Part shown: positions 26,267 to 42,210 of the stretch, piece by piece | How positions within the stretch are numbered: the first letter of the stretch is position 1 | How the letters are laid out: every line of letters begins with the position of its first letter | Origin: Adineta ricciae | Taxonomy: Eukaryota; Rotifera; Eurotatoria; Adinetida; Adinetidae | NCBI GenBank assembly: GCA_905250025.1 | Contig: CAJNOJ010000284.1 | Coordinates: forward strand, 62,001 to 126,000 | Direction of reading: 5' to 3' | DNA: 64,000 bases | Notes under the pieces: model-generated | The model's database searches: none | The model's input: the letters and a program-made list of their open reading frames with translations, nothing else | What the model was told of the DNA's origin: nothing | Made by a program: the position numbers and the translations under genes

Positions 26267-27199
26267 TTATTTGACTTTGGCGTTCTTCGAATGCTCGAAA
26301 CTTGCTTTTTGATAATTTTGATGATTGAAAATGCGTTTGTTCATTTGATAAATATGTTTTCGTGTTTCGTATAAAGAATTCAACTCCGCTGAACTTTGTC
26401 TGGGTCGGCGTATACTTCTCATCGTGAACAGATCACATTGAGTAACTCGGTCGACAAGTTCCAATGTAACTGGAGGTGGTTCGATGCTTTCACATAATTC
26501 AAAATGATTCGTTCGGAATCGAATGTTTTCACTCAGAGATGATTTTCTTTGATCGGAAGGTCGCGTTGACTTTCTTCGTATATCGTTCAGCGTTAATGAT
26601 CGACGAAGTGTGGTCAAGCCGGAACTTTGTTTCTGTTTCGACCAAATTGCTGACTGCTTGTGGATGTTCTTCCATGTCTCTTCAATACTCCGCGCGAGTT
26701 CCTGGGCACTTTGATCAATTGAAACGGTTTCTACTGGTTTCCGTATCAAAGTCGAAAGAGGGTTTTGTCGAAGAAATTCTTCGTATTTTTTTCTGATTTC
26801 TAACCGACGTTGTTCTTCACTTGGTGGAATGATCAAACCTGGTCGACCAGATATCAAATGGTTCAAAGTTTTCAATTGATATTCATAAGCTGCATCGTTC
26901 TTCGTTGGACTAATACGTAGTTTCTTCTTCAAATCACGCAGATATGTTTCATTTTTCCATGAATATAACAATTCGCGCTGAAATTTCGCCTCGGTATGAT
27001 GATCTTTCAAATATTTCGATAATTGAAATTCTTCGTCGTGTTGCTGTCGGATGGATTGACTTTGAAGAACTTTATTTTTTTGTATGGCACGAAACAGACT
27101 CGTTTCGAGCGGCGCTTCGTCTTTCCGTTGTTCCATCAATGTAATAAAACAGTTTCTTTGATTTTTAATCATATATTTATACATAGACATGTTTGACAT
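26267..27199 (-). CDS. Hypothetical charged helical protein
   Basis: A single exon of 310 codons, one of the few intronless genes here. I do not recognise it. The sequence is rich in Arg, Lys, Glu and Gln, strongly helical (for example EEQRRLEIRKKYEEFLRQNP and SAQELARSIEETWKNIHKQS), with no membrane segment and no signal peptide. The region LTTLRRSLTLNDIRRKSTRP carries basophilic-kinase-like RRxS/RKxS sites. Such composition is common in ciliary or cytoskeletal proteins, but that is only a guess. The start could be the second or third Met of MSNMSMYKYM. It converges with the MFSD2-like gene, 229 bp apart. Confidence 0.65.
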   Translation of the reverse strand: MSNMSMYKYMIKNQRNCFITLMEQRKDEAPLETSLFRAIQKNKVLQSQSIRQQHDEEFQLSKYLKDHHTEAKFQRELLYSWKNETYLRDLKKKLRISPTKNDAAYEYQLKTLNHLISGRPGLIIPPSEEQRRLEIRKKYEEFLRQNPLSTLIRKPVETVSIDQSAQELARSIEETWKNIHKQSAIWSKQKQSSGLTTLRRSLTLNDIRRKSTRPSDQRKSSLSENIRFRTNHFELCESIEPPPVTLELVDRVTQCDLFTMRSIRRPRQSSAELNSLYETRKHIYQMNKRIFNHQNYQKASFEHSKNAKVK

Positions 27200-29901
27200 T
27201 GATGTCTAATGACATTAGTCAAGAGAAAACGACGTTTTTCGTTCTGCTGACTACGATCAGTCGAGTTGAAATTCATCAACGTCACCTTTTTCTCCAACAT
27301 TGTAATGACAAACTGTTATTCCGTTGGGAAAATCTTAGGTAGAAACGTTCTATTCACCATCGGATGCTTGAGATTAGGTCTAATTTAGGAATTCATCGAT
27401 GTCGGAATAAGCAAGTGAAGTATTTTGACAGTTTTCATGAAAATATTTGAATAATAACGAGCAGAGCTGAATAGGTAATGAATTTCTAATCGTTCGATTA
27501 CAATGATCAGCTTATTTTCTCCGCTTGAATGACGATTTCCAGTTAAAATATAGAATTAAATCCCTTTTTTTTCGCTTCTAATCATCAAACACGATCGTAC
27601 TTATAATACTTTTAATGATCTCATTAACAATCAAATAATTCTCTTTGATCTACAGAAAGTTCTCGCCTGCTCCAGTTCGTTACATTTTCAAACCAATTCT
27701 CAGTACCAGCGAAGCGTAATCAACAAGCTTGTTGAAAAACAACCATCGACCGATGGATCATTTGTATGACAATCGCTATCGATGTAAATGGTTTATTTTG
27801 AAGACATTAGTCAAATGAGACTTGTGTTTCGAAGACTAATGGCGGCGATGAATGTCGAGGCATACCGATATAGATTTATCGTCAGACGATAGTTCGTGAA
27901 GTTTCTACACGCAATAATTTGTCGCTGTCGATGATGTGAAATTGAGGAGAATGTTTCTTTTTTGATCAATATTGACAGAACTTTCTTTTGTTACAATATC
28001 TTTTTTTAATTAAAAAAAAAGAAATGACTTTGATTTTCTAGAGTCAAATCGGTTTTGAGCTTTTTCTCTATATTGATAGAAGATAAAAGAAAAAGATTGC
28101 TCTAAGCGAATTTCTCTAATTTACTGTCACGCTAGCTTATAATAAAAGAAAAAGAAAAGATTCGTCTAACTATATCGTTCATGACCATCTGTATACGAAA
28201 AGATTCATTTTACCAGTGAGAATCTTTCTGTCAATCGACTTGCATGTAATTCACATCGAGTAGATCGAATCATATTCGGTTGCTGATCAAATTCTTCGTG
28301 TAAATGAATTCTTCTTCATTGTCATCTCTCAATGGAAAGGTATCAATATTGAATTATCATATACGAAGAATTTCCCTGGTGTAAATCGAGGTATTTTTGG
28401 ATATAAGTTCGTTTATTAGCGACGTCATTGGATTTCTTTCGATTTGATAACATTTACATATTGAAACATATTCATGCCGGATGTGTGTTAGGCAATGACG
28501 TTTATTAGAATGCTTCAAGCAATCCTGATCACGAACACCTCGCTCCCTTAGGTTTCTCTTTTGAGAAGACTATCAATTAACAGGAAATTCTTTCATTTGG
28601 ACTCTCGGGCGTAGAATAACAAGAAGTTGACTATTACTTGTACTTTTCTTTTCGTTAATCATGTTCAGTCGAAGCAATTCGATCTTGTTTTTCTTTCTAT
28701 GTGACAATCAGCAACAAGTGAAGAAAGACCGATTGAAACGACGAGTTGACTAGAGCAAATGAACACGAGCGCACTAAAAAAAATCATCTGAGAAACGAAG
28801 AGAAATGCAATCAAGTAGAAAAATAGACGACGGATGAGAGAAAAAGAATGTTTCTTCTGCGAAAAAAAAGGAAATATCATCATCGCATTCACCAGCAGTG
28901 ACAAGAGAACGTACATGACTGTTAGTCAAGACAAAAGCAAACTAAATTATCAATAGTGAGAAGACGAACGGATGATGTTGTTAACCGAATGATTCGACTC
29001 TTTCTTCTTCTTCGTTTATTCGAAATCACAAACTGTTTGTTCTCGAGATTTCATCATCTCTGTAAATGTTCAATATCGAACTGCATAATTGATCATAAGT
29101 AGAAATGTTTGAAGAAAGAAAAGATAAAGAATAGATTTGCTCTCTTCTGGCTGCGTAACGAGTTATTTTGATTCAATTTTACTCTCTCTGTCTCGGTTGT
29201 CGACTCATTTTTCTCTCGTCTCTAGGACTGTTACCGTTCGTGTGAAGAGATTGTCATTCTCTCATTTCAAGCACTTTCTATTAGTAGATTAAACATTCAT
29301 AGTTATTTAAATAATTTCTCGTCGAACAAGTCCTTTGAAACAGTGGATGAATATGTTTCTTTGTGTTAGTTCAGATTTAAGTGAATAAAATAATTGCATG
29401 AGAGAAATTAGTCAATTTCACATTTACTTAGACGTATTAAGAAGTAAAGAAATTCTTTCTTTTCCCTCCATCTCCTTATCTCTTTCCAGGGATAAAGTGC
29501 CAACAATGATTAAGATCATCAACAAGTTTTCATGATTATCATCGTAGAAAAAGAAAACCACTAGTGTTCTCCTTCCTTTCTTTCGTCTATGTTTGTTGTT
29601 CATCTGGCATTTACATAGATTTTAAACATCATCAATGTGGATCCAGAAATATCACTATCAATGTATAACAAATGTGGTTGTACTTGGATATTGAGACAAA
29701 ACTTAGACGAATATCTTCGAGCAACGCCATTAGTATTTAACTGTATCATTCCATTCAAACCAAATTTCCTATTAGAATCTCTCGACGCTTATAATTTATA
29801 TGAAAGTAAATTCAACCGTCGATGCACTTGTCGTTCAATGATTCGTTTCCGAACAAGACAACGACAAATGTCTACTGACGGTATGCTCATTAAGATTGTT
29901 C
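27200..29901. other. Intergenic, 2.7 kb
   Basis: Divergent promoter space between the charged protein (-) and the cholinesterase (+). A Leu/Phe-rich minus-strand frame (28665-28916) and a 103-codon plus frame (29637-29948, overlapping the cholinesterase start) are present, but neither shows splice continuity or a known domain. I see no gene. Confidence 0.5.
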
Positions 29902-32153
<2,252 letters not shown>

Positions 32154-32267
32154 TACAATAACACCAGCAAAAGAACTCAATAGATTAAAAATACACAAGA
32201 CAAACTCCTATTCACATATCAACGCGTGTTTGTGTTGTTTGCTTTAATTTAGTTTTTCTTTTTCATT

Positions 32268-32273
32268 AATAAA
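32268..32273 (+). terminator. polyadenylation signal of the cholinesterase gene
   Basis: AATAAA 115 bp after the stop. The convergent DP gene ends at 32322, so the two 3' regions nearly touch. Confidence 0.5.
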
Positions 32274-32321
32274 TTCAAGTATCTTATGAGAAAAAAAGCA
32301 ATTGAATTCACATATCGACAA

Positions 32322-34023
32322 TCAGGTTTGAGCAGCTTCATCATCATCGCTTGACATGGAGAGAACATCATCGTCATCTTCATACACTTCTTCTTCATAC
32401 TCCATTTCTTGAGGTTCTTCTACGAAGGAAAAGACCCGAGAACGATTATCTTCTATCATCAGAAAAACTTACCATCGACTTTGAAGTATGACGGCGGAAC
32501 GAAGACAACAGGCGTGGACGGTGGATTCTTCGTACTGGGTGAGAGCTGGTTTTCAAATAGTGTTTTCAATGAACCAACTACTGCCATTTCTATTGAATAG
32601 ATCGGTTAGATATGAGGATTGGAAAGGAAGACCTACCTGTGGCAAAATTGTGGAATGCTTCCGGCAGAAGAGCACGCGCTTTTTCGATATCGTATTGTGA
32701 TTTCGCTTCTCCGCGAAGTTCTCTCGATAGGCCAAGTTTATGTAAACATTCGGTTTCGTTAACAATATTCACCCGACGATCAAATGTCACAATCGTATCT
32801 CGACTATGAACACAAACAAATCATATTTTTCCAATCATTCATTCATCATACCCATCATTCGAAAAGGAATTCTCGACTGAAACACCGTTTGTCGTTCCAA
32901 ATGCAAAGAATGGCAATGAACACATATTAGTCATCGGTACTATTACTCGGCGAGCTTCATTACGACGCAATAAATTCCGCAATGCCACTTGCTATTGAAC
33001 AAAGAATGACTCATACAAGAAGAAAAGCTCGTCTTTGAGTTTACCTTTAGTAGAGCTTCTTCAACTAGTCGAACTTTTTTTCGAATAGTTTCCTTCATTT
33101 CGATTATTTTTTTCTAAAAAAAAAGGTCAAACAATTTATTTCATACGACTCGGATATGAACTTACGTCGATTAGTTCACATTCGAATAAAGCATTCACGG
33201 GAAATCCAACCCAACGGATATCTTTCTTATCTTTAACAATGATATTCATTGCTAATAGAACATTAATAGCATCGTATACTCGTCGACGAATGTTCTTTTG
33301 TTCATAAGCCTTTTGAAAACAAAATGACGGCTAGTTGATATAGGAATGGCCTTACTAATTCGTTTTCCGGCAATTGAAAATTACGTTTTTCTTCGAAAGT
33401 GTATTCAGCAACTAGTTCGGTTGCTACTTCGTTGTACGATGTGACCTTTTTCGCTTGAACTTTATTGCAGACTTTTTTGGAGAAATATCGTAAGCCTTTA
33501 GAGAGACGTTCCCGATGACGAGAAGCAGCTAAGTTTGACAAACTAGAAATGAAATCAGATAAGCATGCTGTGATTCGATAGAAACAACAATACTATGCAT
33601 CAACTTCTGGTGTCACAGGATAAAGACGTTTACGAGCGTAGGGTATATGACTGGTTGAAGTACGGTTCTATGAGGAGAAAACAAATGAATCCACTGATAC
33701 AAAGGTATGCTTGATTTACAATTCGTGGAGCTGCTTGAATCAAGACTGGCGCATGATTAGGAGAATTTGTATTATCTGTAGTGATAATCGTTGCTTTCGA
33801 ACCCGTTATTGGTGAGACAATGTGAAAAACTAGAAAGATATGCCGAGTACGTTTAGTGGAAAAATTGTTTGAGAAAAGCTACCTCGAGGTCGAATTGCTG
33901 TCGCAAGTTGACGTTCCTAAAAAAGGATAAATCGTTATGAAAATGTCATCTTCAGACGAAGAAAGCAAAGTCACTTACTGCAGTGGATGTTGATGGCGCA
34001 GTCGAAGTGTCGTTGGAGGACAT
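32322..34023 (-). CDS. TFDP1: Transcription factor DP (E2F dimerisation partner)
   Basis: Eleven exons (34023-33979, 33916-33883, 33829-33720, 33667-33594, 33542-33356, 33309-33166, 33113-33045, 32991-32852, 32803-32637, 32589-32473, 32419-32322) give 394 residues. DP pairs with E2F to bind cell-cycle promoters. The winged helix runs [20 protein letters not shown] to [20 protein letters not shown], followed by [12 protein letters not shown]; the RRRVYDxxNVL DNA-contact motif is intact. A leucine-rich coiled coil ([18 protein letters not shown]) and marked-box region ([19 protein letters not shown] ... [11 protein letters not shown]) match DP rather than E2F. The C-terminus is strongly acidic ([19 protein letters not shown]), as in DP1. 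The first exon contains the likely start [11 protein letters not shown]. Confidence 0.92.
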
Positions 34024-35146
34024 GACTTTTAGCAGTTGCAACGATAAAAAACAACGTAAGACAATTCGGTGTGTTTCATTCAGATGCCCGTTTCAATGTG
34101 ACATACTCATCTAGCCATCTTTTCTTTGGAGCCAAAACAACCTCTTTGTTCTCTCATATTCCTAATTGCTTTTTCTCCATTTCGACATGAGCTTATTTTG
34201 TTTAGTTTCAAAATCGATAAACTATTTTCGTTTGTTTTTTATTTATTTTCTTTTTCAAACATAACCGCTCGCATAGATGTCGCCCGCGCTCGATACTGAA
34301 CTCCAGGAATATAGAAATTCTCTTTCAAAGTTAATAATAGACAAGACGATGCTTTGATTTATCCAAGTGAGTTTTATTTTTCGAGCCAAACGGCTTTGTT
34401 ACACACATGCGGGCTCACGCACGCACATAAAAGAGGGAGAGAGAGAAGAAAACAAATTTCACTGTGAATTAAACAATTTCGAATACAAATGCACACGTAT
34501 ACAGTGGAAGAAAAAGTAAAACAGAGAGAAAAAGCATATTACTTTACATGAAGATAAAAAATGCAACTCGATTCGGAAGATCTTGCTTGTCACATGTAGT
34601 CATCATTGTCCATAGCACGCATTACTGCACATATACTGAGATTCGTCGCGCGTTTGGCACAGAGAAAATAATAACAATGCAAACGGCTAGTCTAATCACA
34701 TAAAGCACTGTTGAGCACAATCGAAGAAAAAAGAATCTATCGTTGTGTGCAAAGTTGAGGAAGAAACAAGAAAGAAGAGACTAGCACGCAAGCTTGGAAA
34801 TGCGAAGAAACCTAAAAAAACCAACAGTAATACACACATGAGAAAAAAAAAAGAATAAATATTTTGATAACATGAGTTTAACAAATGAACAGCATATCAG
34901 AACTGTACAGAAACATCCATATTGTCATTATTGTCTTGGAAAAAATACTGTATGTTCTTCATTAACTGTGAAGAATAATACTAAACAAGGTAAATGAAGA
35001 TTGTAATCCCCATAATGTAACGAACTGAGAAACTTGAGTTTCAAACATAGAAGAAAACAAAAGTCACTGGAGTAGATATACACGAAAAAGTATCTGAGCA
35101 AGGTGACGAATTGGCTGGAACGAAAATCATACTTCGGAAACAGATG
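34024..35146. other. Intergenic, 1.1 kb
   Basis: DP promoter side and 3' flank of the large disordered gene; both on -. A/T-rich with GA runs near 34435-34447. No gene seen. Confidence 0.5.
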
Positions 35147-38100
35147 CTATCTATTGAAGGCACGGTGATCACGAGAAGCTAAAAAAGAAGGAAAATCATC
35201 AAATGAAAGAGGTGTGTTTGAAGAGAATGTTGGTTTACACGAATGATTAGATTTGTTGTAATACTGCCGCCGTTTCGCATGAGAATATTGTGATGAGTGT
35301 CTTGAATATGAACGACGATGGTGCTCGGAAGAATGTGAAGTTGAATGCGGATCGAGATAGGAGCGTGGATGAGAAAAGTTGAAAAATGGTCGTGGCGCAT
35401 AATGGTGAAAGGATTGAACGTATGAATTGAAATGTATGGATGGATACGAGGGAGGTAAAGTATGAGGTAATAATGACTGTTCTTGAGGTACTCGATAATT
35501 ATGGTTTGATAAGGAACGTGCTTGCTGATGCATTTGCGACGAAGATGAGATCGGTCTCGGCGATCGAGTTGATGAAGATTTTTTTGAATGATAATCCTGT
35601 GATCGTTTTTGTTGTTGATGATGATGATCATCAACACGGGGCGATAAAATCACATTGTAATTTGTTGTCGCTGTTGCTGAGCATGATTGCTTTTGTTTTT
35701 GCGTTTCGATGGGTGTCGGAGAAACAGGTTCTAGTGCGTAGGTGTCAAGTGCGAAATCTGTACTCGTTAGTGATTTACTGCTTGTACTAGATTCTCGATG
35801 ATGACGTTGACGATAGTGACGATGACGATGGTTACTTTCATTCGGACTATTAGAGGACCGATGAATGCTTTCATAAGAACTCGTTCTATGCGAATGAAGA
35901 TCCATTTCGGGCGGTGGAGTTATAAATGCATTGTTAGTTTGATGATGTTCATGATTGTCATGATAATCATGTAAATGAGAGTCATTCGTAGTCAGTCTAT
36001 CGCTGGTATCTGAATTATTGTATAGCAATGGTGGTGGACTTTGCTTATGTTCGAACGATGTTATACTTGACGGCGGAGTTTGTTCTTCGATGATAAATCC
36101 CGAATGAAGAGTTGTTGTTATAGTCATAGGCGGTAGTAATGGAGATAATGGTTGAGTTTCATTTTTAAGTTGAGCTTCATCCGAAATTGGAGGTGATGGC
36201 TGTTGATAGAATTCAGCAGACGATTGCTCAAACCGTGTCAGACTAGCAATTTCAGTTTCTTGTGGTGGATTCGGAATGATTTTCTTTTTTCGATGACGGC
36301 TTTTTCTCTTATGTTTTTGAATTTGTCTATTATGAATTCGTTCTTCCGAAGAAACGTTTTGTGAGACGTTGGCATGTACGGTCAATCTAATCGACGTTTG
36401 TTCGAGAGGTTTCGATTTCCGAGCTTCTTCGAGTTTTAGTTTGACTGAAGGAGTCGATGGTGGTGATTCTTCGCTTCTTTTGATCTGAACAGTGTGCCGA
36501 TGTAGAAGACTGGAATGATATTTTTGTTGATAACGAGAGAATGTTCGTTCGAATAGTTGTGAATCGATTCGTTTCGGTTCGACTTGTTCAAGTAATCTAT
36601 CAACGTTATCAATGACAACGTGCTGTTTCACCAATGCTTTGCCTTGATTTTCAATGATTTCAAACGAACTAGTCGAGGTCGTTTCACATAACAAATCTTC
36701 GATTACACTGGCGTTATTGCACAGTGTGCCGGTGTCCGTTGTTAAGCGTTCTACGCGACCTGAATCAATGATCATTTCATTCTGAGCAGTGTTTGATAAA
36801 GTCGCAGAAGAGCCAGACAGGACACATATTTGCGAAGTTGATTCCGATCGAGGAGAATTGGAAGATAAAACTGAAGTATTTGAATTCTCTTTTGCTGGAA
36901 GGCTAGCAAATGCATTTGGCATATCTAATGATGGAAGTAACGAATCAAGATCATTTGACGATTGCCTATCAGAGCAAACACCTGTTATTATTTCGGTCAA
37001 TGCCATCGATCGATCCGACGAATGCGTAGATATCATTGGCAATAGTGGTGAAAGATTTGAGCTGTCCAATGTCGTTGGTGCAACGATATCACATTGTAAA
37101 CTTTCTGGAATCACAATCGGTTGAATTTCAGTTTGTTTTTCCATCGCATCGTGTTGTCGTTGCTGATCAATCGGATATAAATACTGTAATTTATTCAATA
37201 CTGTTGAAGCTTGTTCTGTGGTCAATTGAATATGTGTACTATTAATAATATCATCGGTTGTTTCTAATAGAGTAAAGGTAAATTCTGATGGAACAATCGA
37301 TGAATTATCAGTAGTCGCTGCTTGAGCGTGGCGTAAAACATCTTGGTCGGTAACCATGACTAAATCGTCGAGAATATCTTGATAATTGACAGATTCATAA
37401 GTAGCCACTTGACTCGGTTCGATATGGCGTGCACTAAAACAAGTAAATTGTCAAAAAAAGTTTAAATTGATCTTTCTTACGTCAATTGAATTCCTTCTTC
37501 GGGCAATAAACATGTTACATCAGGATTCCTTTCTTTCTCTTGATTGAGACGTGTATTCGTTGGTAGTTGGGAACCGAGCGGTACGACAGTGGTGAACACA
37601 CTATTGCTGATTGAAGATGAACTTGAATAGAGAGCAGTAGAAGGATGAGATGTTGATGAATTTGTTTGATTGTCAGTTGAAATGCAAGCAAAGATATTCT
37701 GGTCGGAATTGCCGCTTAATCGTAGACCTGCGTCGTCTAAATCGAATTGTTTGAGGAATGTCGTTTCATCGAAATTCATCTCAACAAGTCGCATATCTTC
37801 TTCGCTCATAAACGCTGTAATTTGTTCGTTTTCTACATTAAAATCATGTGTTCCATTTTCTAATCGGTCATGGAATTCTTCGAGAGTCGGCATAGATGCT
37901 GTTGTTGTGTGATAAGTTTCTTCGGCAGATTCTATTGCATCACTGACTACACGTTGAACAGGAGTCGTGGTATCATCCGAAAGTAAGTTATTCACTACTG
38001 CATGAGAAAGAAAATTCGATGCCATTAGTTCTTGATCAAGATTCTCAAGTAGGCCAGAGATGGATTGAGCAAATGCATTCGATGGCGACGAGCAAATCGT

Positions 38101-39419
38101 CGATGTAAGATTTTCGCTTTGAGATTGAACGAGTGTTTTGATATGACGTTTGGTGGGTTTGCGATTCGTTATTGATCGTTTGATGATCAGCGATGGTCGA
38201 GCAGGATTCGCAGTGATCGAGATTATTGGAGATGTTAAGAATTTTTTGCGATTGGGACGTTGACGAGGTTTAGTCGATTTTTTTCTGATGGGTGATGGAG
38301 AGTGATCGAGAGATTGAAGGTTAGGAATATGGATAGGAAGATCGTTTTGGTTTTCAATGGAAGACGATTGAGATTGATCATCAGGTGAAGAGAATAGCCG
38401 TATAGGTGGAGAATGATCGACACGTGTAGATGAGGAGCGGAGGGTGTCGGATGAAGATTTGCTTTTATTCACAGTCGAAGATATACAGATCTAAATGAAG
38501 ATGTAAAGAATCGAAGTTTCGTAATTGGGGAGATGATTTACTCGTGAAGATGGTCTGGAACGAATTGATCGTTGGATTCTTTTCTTCGGTTCACTATTGG
38601 ACGAGTTTGCATATTGTCTGATGAGCTTTTCGTAATATTCCGCTTTGATTTTAGGAATGACGGGTACTAGTTCTTGATTCAGACGATTAACAAACGGTCT
38701 CGATCGAATGGATATCGATGATTCATTTGGAGGACAGTTTGTTAGAATTGACGATATCGATGTCATCGTTGTTGTATTTGTCGGCATCGTGGACGCTGAC
38801 GTAGATGTTTGAGATAAGTACATAACATTGTTCTGTGAAGCAAAAAACGATTGAATCGAATCTAGACTAACATTATTGAAATTAACTAGGTTGATCGGTT
38901 GAATTAAATTCGTATTATTTTGTACAAGTGTATTGGAATTATTCTGCACAAACGGTTGGCTGTTGGTTTGAATGACCGTGTTGAAGTTTGGAGTAATGTT
39001 GGACTGACTCCCATGAATGGTTTGTTCATTGTGATTCTGTTGATTCATCGGTCCATGATTGTGGATATGTTGTTGGTTGATTTGATTGGTTGTTGACACC
39101 GAATTCGTCGTTAACGTTAAATCGGAATGATCGAAGGTAATGTTAGTTGTTTCCGGTACTGAAGCAGAAGCCGGTTCGGAAGATTTACCATTCAATGGAG
39201 AATCGAGTAGAAGTCCTTCTGAAAAAGAACCGAAAGTTGCCAATAGTTTAACTGAGAAAATATTTACGAGAACGAAGTAATTGCAGAAGCTTGGCGTTTT
39301 CTTCTCGAAGATTCCGAACGGTATCTTCCAGATTGGACATTTGATTACAATCTAAACGAGATTGTCATTTTCTTTGCAGCATTTGCTAGAATTTTACCTC
39401 GTTTATTTGCTTCTTCCAT
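35147..39419 (-). CDS. Large disordered protein with N-terminal leucine-zipper-like helix
   Basis: Exons 39419-39398, 39351-39268, 39218-38542, 38490-37481 and 37433-35147 join to 1359 residues; the three long exons alone could be mistaken for separate genes, but donors and acceptors keep phase. The N-terminus MEEANKRDCNQMSNLEDTVR continues NLREENAKLLQLLRSQ, a short amphipathic heptad helix without an upstream basic region. The rest is disordered, rich in Ser, Thr, Asn and Gln, with basic patches (KKSTKPRQRPNRKKF, HKRKSRHRKKK) that look like nuclear localisation signals, and a C-terminal His/Tyr/Ser-rich tail (HRHRHYRQRHHRESS). I do not recognise it. A nuclear, transcription-related role is a guess. 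An in-frame ATG 69 bases further upstream would add a hydrophobic 23-residue leader and is less likely. Confidence 0.7.
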
Positions 39420-42210
39420 TGCATTAAGGACAATTACTTTCACCAAAATAAAATCCAAGCTAACGATAAGAAGAGTAAGACGTAACATTGATAGGTGAGA
39501 ATAGTGCACTGTTTCATGGTAATGATTTACATATGCGGGTATAAAATAAAGGATAAGGGGAGAAAAAGATCTAGAAAAAATGTTTTCGAAGAGAAATCAA
39601 CATGATTCTTGTCACTAAAACGAAAATGAAACAAGCATGACGACGAAAATTTGTCATATAGCCATGATTTCGTTGTTCATGCCTCTTGACACATTTCCTC
39701 TTTCGCGTTCAGTCAAAGTGTTGTGTCAACTAAACGCTTTTTTGGACCTGCTTTCAATTCATTTCTCGAATTTATCAATCCTGGATCTCTTCAGATACTT
39801 TCCATATTCGATTACAATAATCAAACATGCGAGAGTATCCCTTTCGGTAGATGTCGCTTTTCTAACTCGGTAGATCACTCGAATCATTTTTGTATTTGTA
39901 AAACAGGTGAATTTACTAAAAATATTTCGCTTTCGACAAGTTTGGATTGAGATTGATAATTACCATGACAACAGAGAACATTGCACATGTCTACTCCTAT
40001 GCCTTCGTTTTCTACAACGGCCAGGTATTGTTAAAAGTGCATTTTACTTGGTCGGCGTTTGTCAACAGATGTTTGTAAGCATAGTATCAACACTATCATT
40101 CGAAAAGACGAGCGAAAAGATGATATAAGTCACGTTATTTTATTGATCACGCAATCGAGTGTGAAGAGGATAAAAAAAAAGCGAAAAAGAAAGAGAACTA
40201 GCAAGCGTTCATGACAATGTTACCCCCGCACGTACATATACATGAGTAGTTCGTTTTGTATATAACTATCGCATCTTTTCGTCGCGAATTTTTTTCCGTC
40301 TGTCGGTGTAAAAGAAGAAATCGACGATTAATATCGTCTGACGTCTTTTGTAAACTATGAAATGATGTAACAAAGACGAAAATTTCTTTATCTTATTGAA
40401 TACGACGCATGAGGCGATGCAAAAAAACACCAAAAGATCCATGAATTTTTAAACAAGGCTAATGTAAATACAGAAATGTATATGTTTATTTTTCTTTGTT
40501 CACAAAGTTTTATGGTAGTAAAAATGTGAATTGATGACGAGAAGAAAAATCGCTATTCTTTTCTTCCAATCATTCAACAACATCCGTTGTAGTAACAGTT
40601 GCGACGTCGATCATCATGCTACTACTACTACTTCATCGGCGTCTTCTGTTGAGTTGCATAAAATGAATGCATGTGCATGCTTAGTCTGATTTTCTTTCAT
40701 TCTGTTTGTTTCGCAGGCTTCTTCTATTTCTTTTTGCTCGTTTGTCGACTTTTTTTACTACATCACAGTGTTGGAAGAAAAAAGACCTTGCCTGTTGTCA
40801 TTCACTCTCATTCATTTATTCACTTGTTTGACCTTAACTGAAACAACATACGGAGAATGAGAAGAGCAAAATAACATTCTAATATTCAACTAAAATATGA
40901 TCATTGATAGTAGGGTAAGCAAAGATTTTCTACTTGTGTGGATGGAAATAGATATTGATCGTTTGATCACACCCCATAGACATATACATTTGTAGCGAAA
41001 TTCATGCAACACGTTTCTTTCTTCTTTTATCTTGTTCGAATGACAAATTTCATGCTGTAACTCTTCGGTCCAGTTTCACCTGATTATGGACGTGCAAAAA
41101 TGTGTATGACTGTGATGTAAGAAGCAGTTGGAGAGATAAAAGAAAGCAGAGAGGAGAGAATAAACGTATATGCATATATAATGCATAGCAGTCTGCATTT
41201 ATTCATGTATCTTCGTCCATTAACTTGCGTAAGTTATATCAACAGTTGTAGAGTAAGAGAATCAGACGAGGAAACACCGGGTGTTCCGACGACAACGACG
41301 TCGATAAAGCTATCGTTCGAAGGAACATTGGTTAAGAACGGACATAATACCATTGACCTCGAAGATCGGATAGATGTTTAGGAAACAGAAAAGAACGATA
41401 GGAGAAAAAGACGAGAAGTTCACGGAAAGACAACATAGAGATATGTATTAGACGGATACCGAGGCTCTTATGAGCCGAATTGATCGTATGACATCCATAT
41501 TCTATTACGCATATCCATTCTTCGTTGTTTTTTTTTTCGTCTAAATATATCTTTTTGTGTGGTTATTCTCGTCACTCTTCTTCGACTTGCATCCGCACGT
41601 TTTGGTCCGGCGAATACAAAGAATGCGGTCTTGATAGAATTGTATTCTTTTCTTTTGCTATCATTAGATCGGATATTTTCAGTCTAGCATGATTGTCTTT
41701 TTTAAGGATATTAGTCTTTTCATTCGAGTAGAATCTGGTGTATCATTGTCATTTGATGTCAAGTCTGTACGCATCCATAGACATCATCTTGTTAGAACGA
41801 TTCTCATTGATGACATTAACGATTGACTGTTTACAAGCCTTGATTTTTGCATTCGAGAGGTATCATTCAAACATCTAAAGTGATTTATAAGTAGATGTGT
41901 TATATTTCTATACATATGCTTATATTTCTCATTCGATTTCGCTCTTTTTCTTTTCATCTCACTTTGTCTCTAACCTTCGATATTAATCAACCAGTATTTT
42001 CTTACACAAAGGAACATCAGGTGGGTATTCATCATCTTTTGCTCTCTGTGTGCTCGTCTGCAATCAATAAATATTGTTTGAGCGAACACAATTCAATCAC
42101 CTGTTTTCTTTTCCTTTCTCCGCATGTTATACTTCTAGATGTGTAAACGTGATTATTGCTAGTGATCATCGTGCTGATAAAGGTCATAAGCAACACCAAA
42201 CAGTACAACG
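39420..42210. other. Intergenic, 2.8 kb
   Basis: Divergent promoter space between the large disordered gene and the J-domain gene. One protein-like frame end is noted separately (41251-41381). Other frames are short and unconvincing. Confidence 0.5.
41251..41381 (+). CDS. Possible orphan terminal exon
   Basis: After an acceptor-like cagttgtag the frame reads SKRIRRGNT in one phase, or in the open phase RVRESDEETPGVPTTTTSIK then LSFEGTLVKNGHNTIDLEDR and a stop at 41381. The open phase has ordinary protein composition, but I find no upstream exon or homologue. It may be chance. Confidence 0.2.

Noticed and set aside
28665..28916. Leu/Phe-rich minus-strand frame resembling a membrane protein
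   Set aside because: Antisense to A/G-rich low-complexity DNA; hydrophobic frames arise there by chance. No splice partners.
29637..29901. Open frame directly before the cholinesterase, possible longer N-terminus
   Set aside because: It runs in another frame than the esterase, which has its own signal peptide; treated as 5' flank.
35179..35637. 152-codon Ile/His-rich frame inside the large disordered gene
   Set aside because: Shadow of the His/Ser-rich tail in another frame.
41460..41480. Hairpin ggctc-ttat-gagcc resembling a histone 3' stem-loop
   Set aside because: Five-pair stem and no histone gene upstream; the histone element has six pairs and a different loop.
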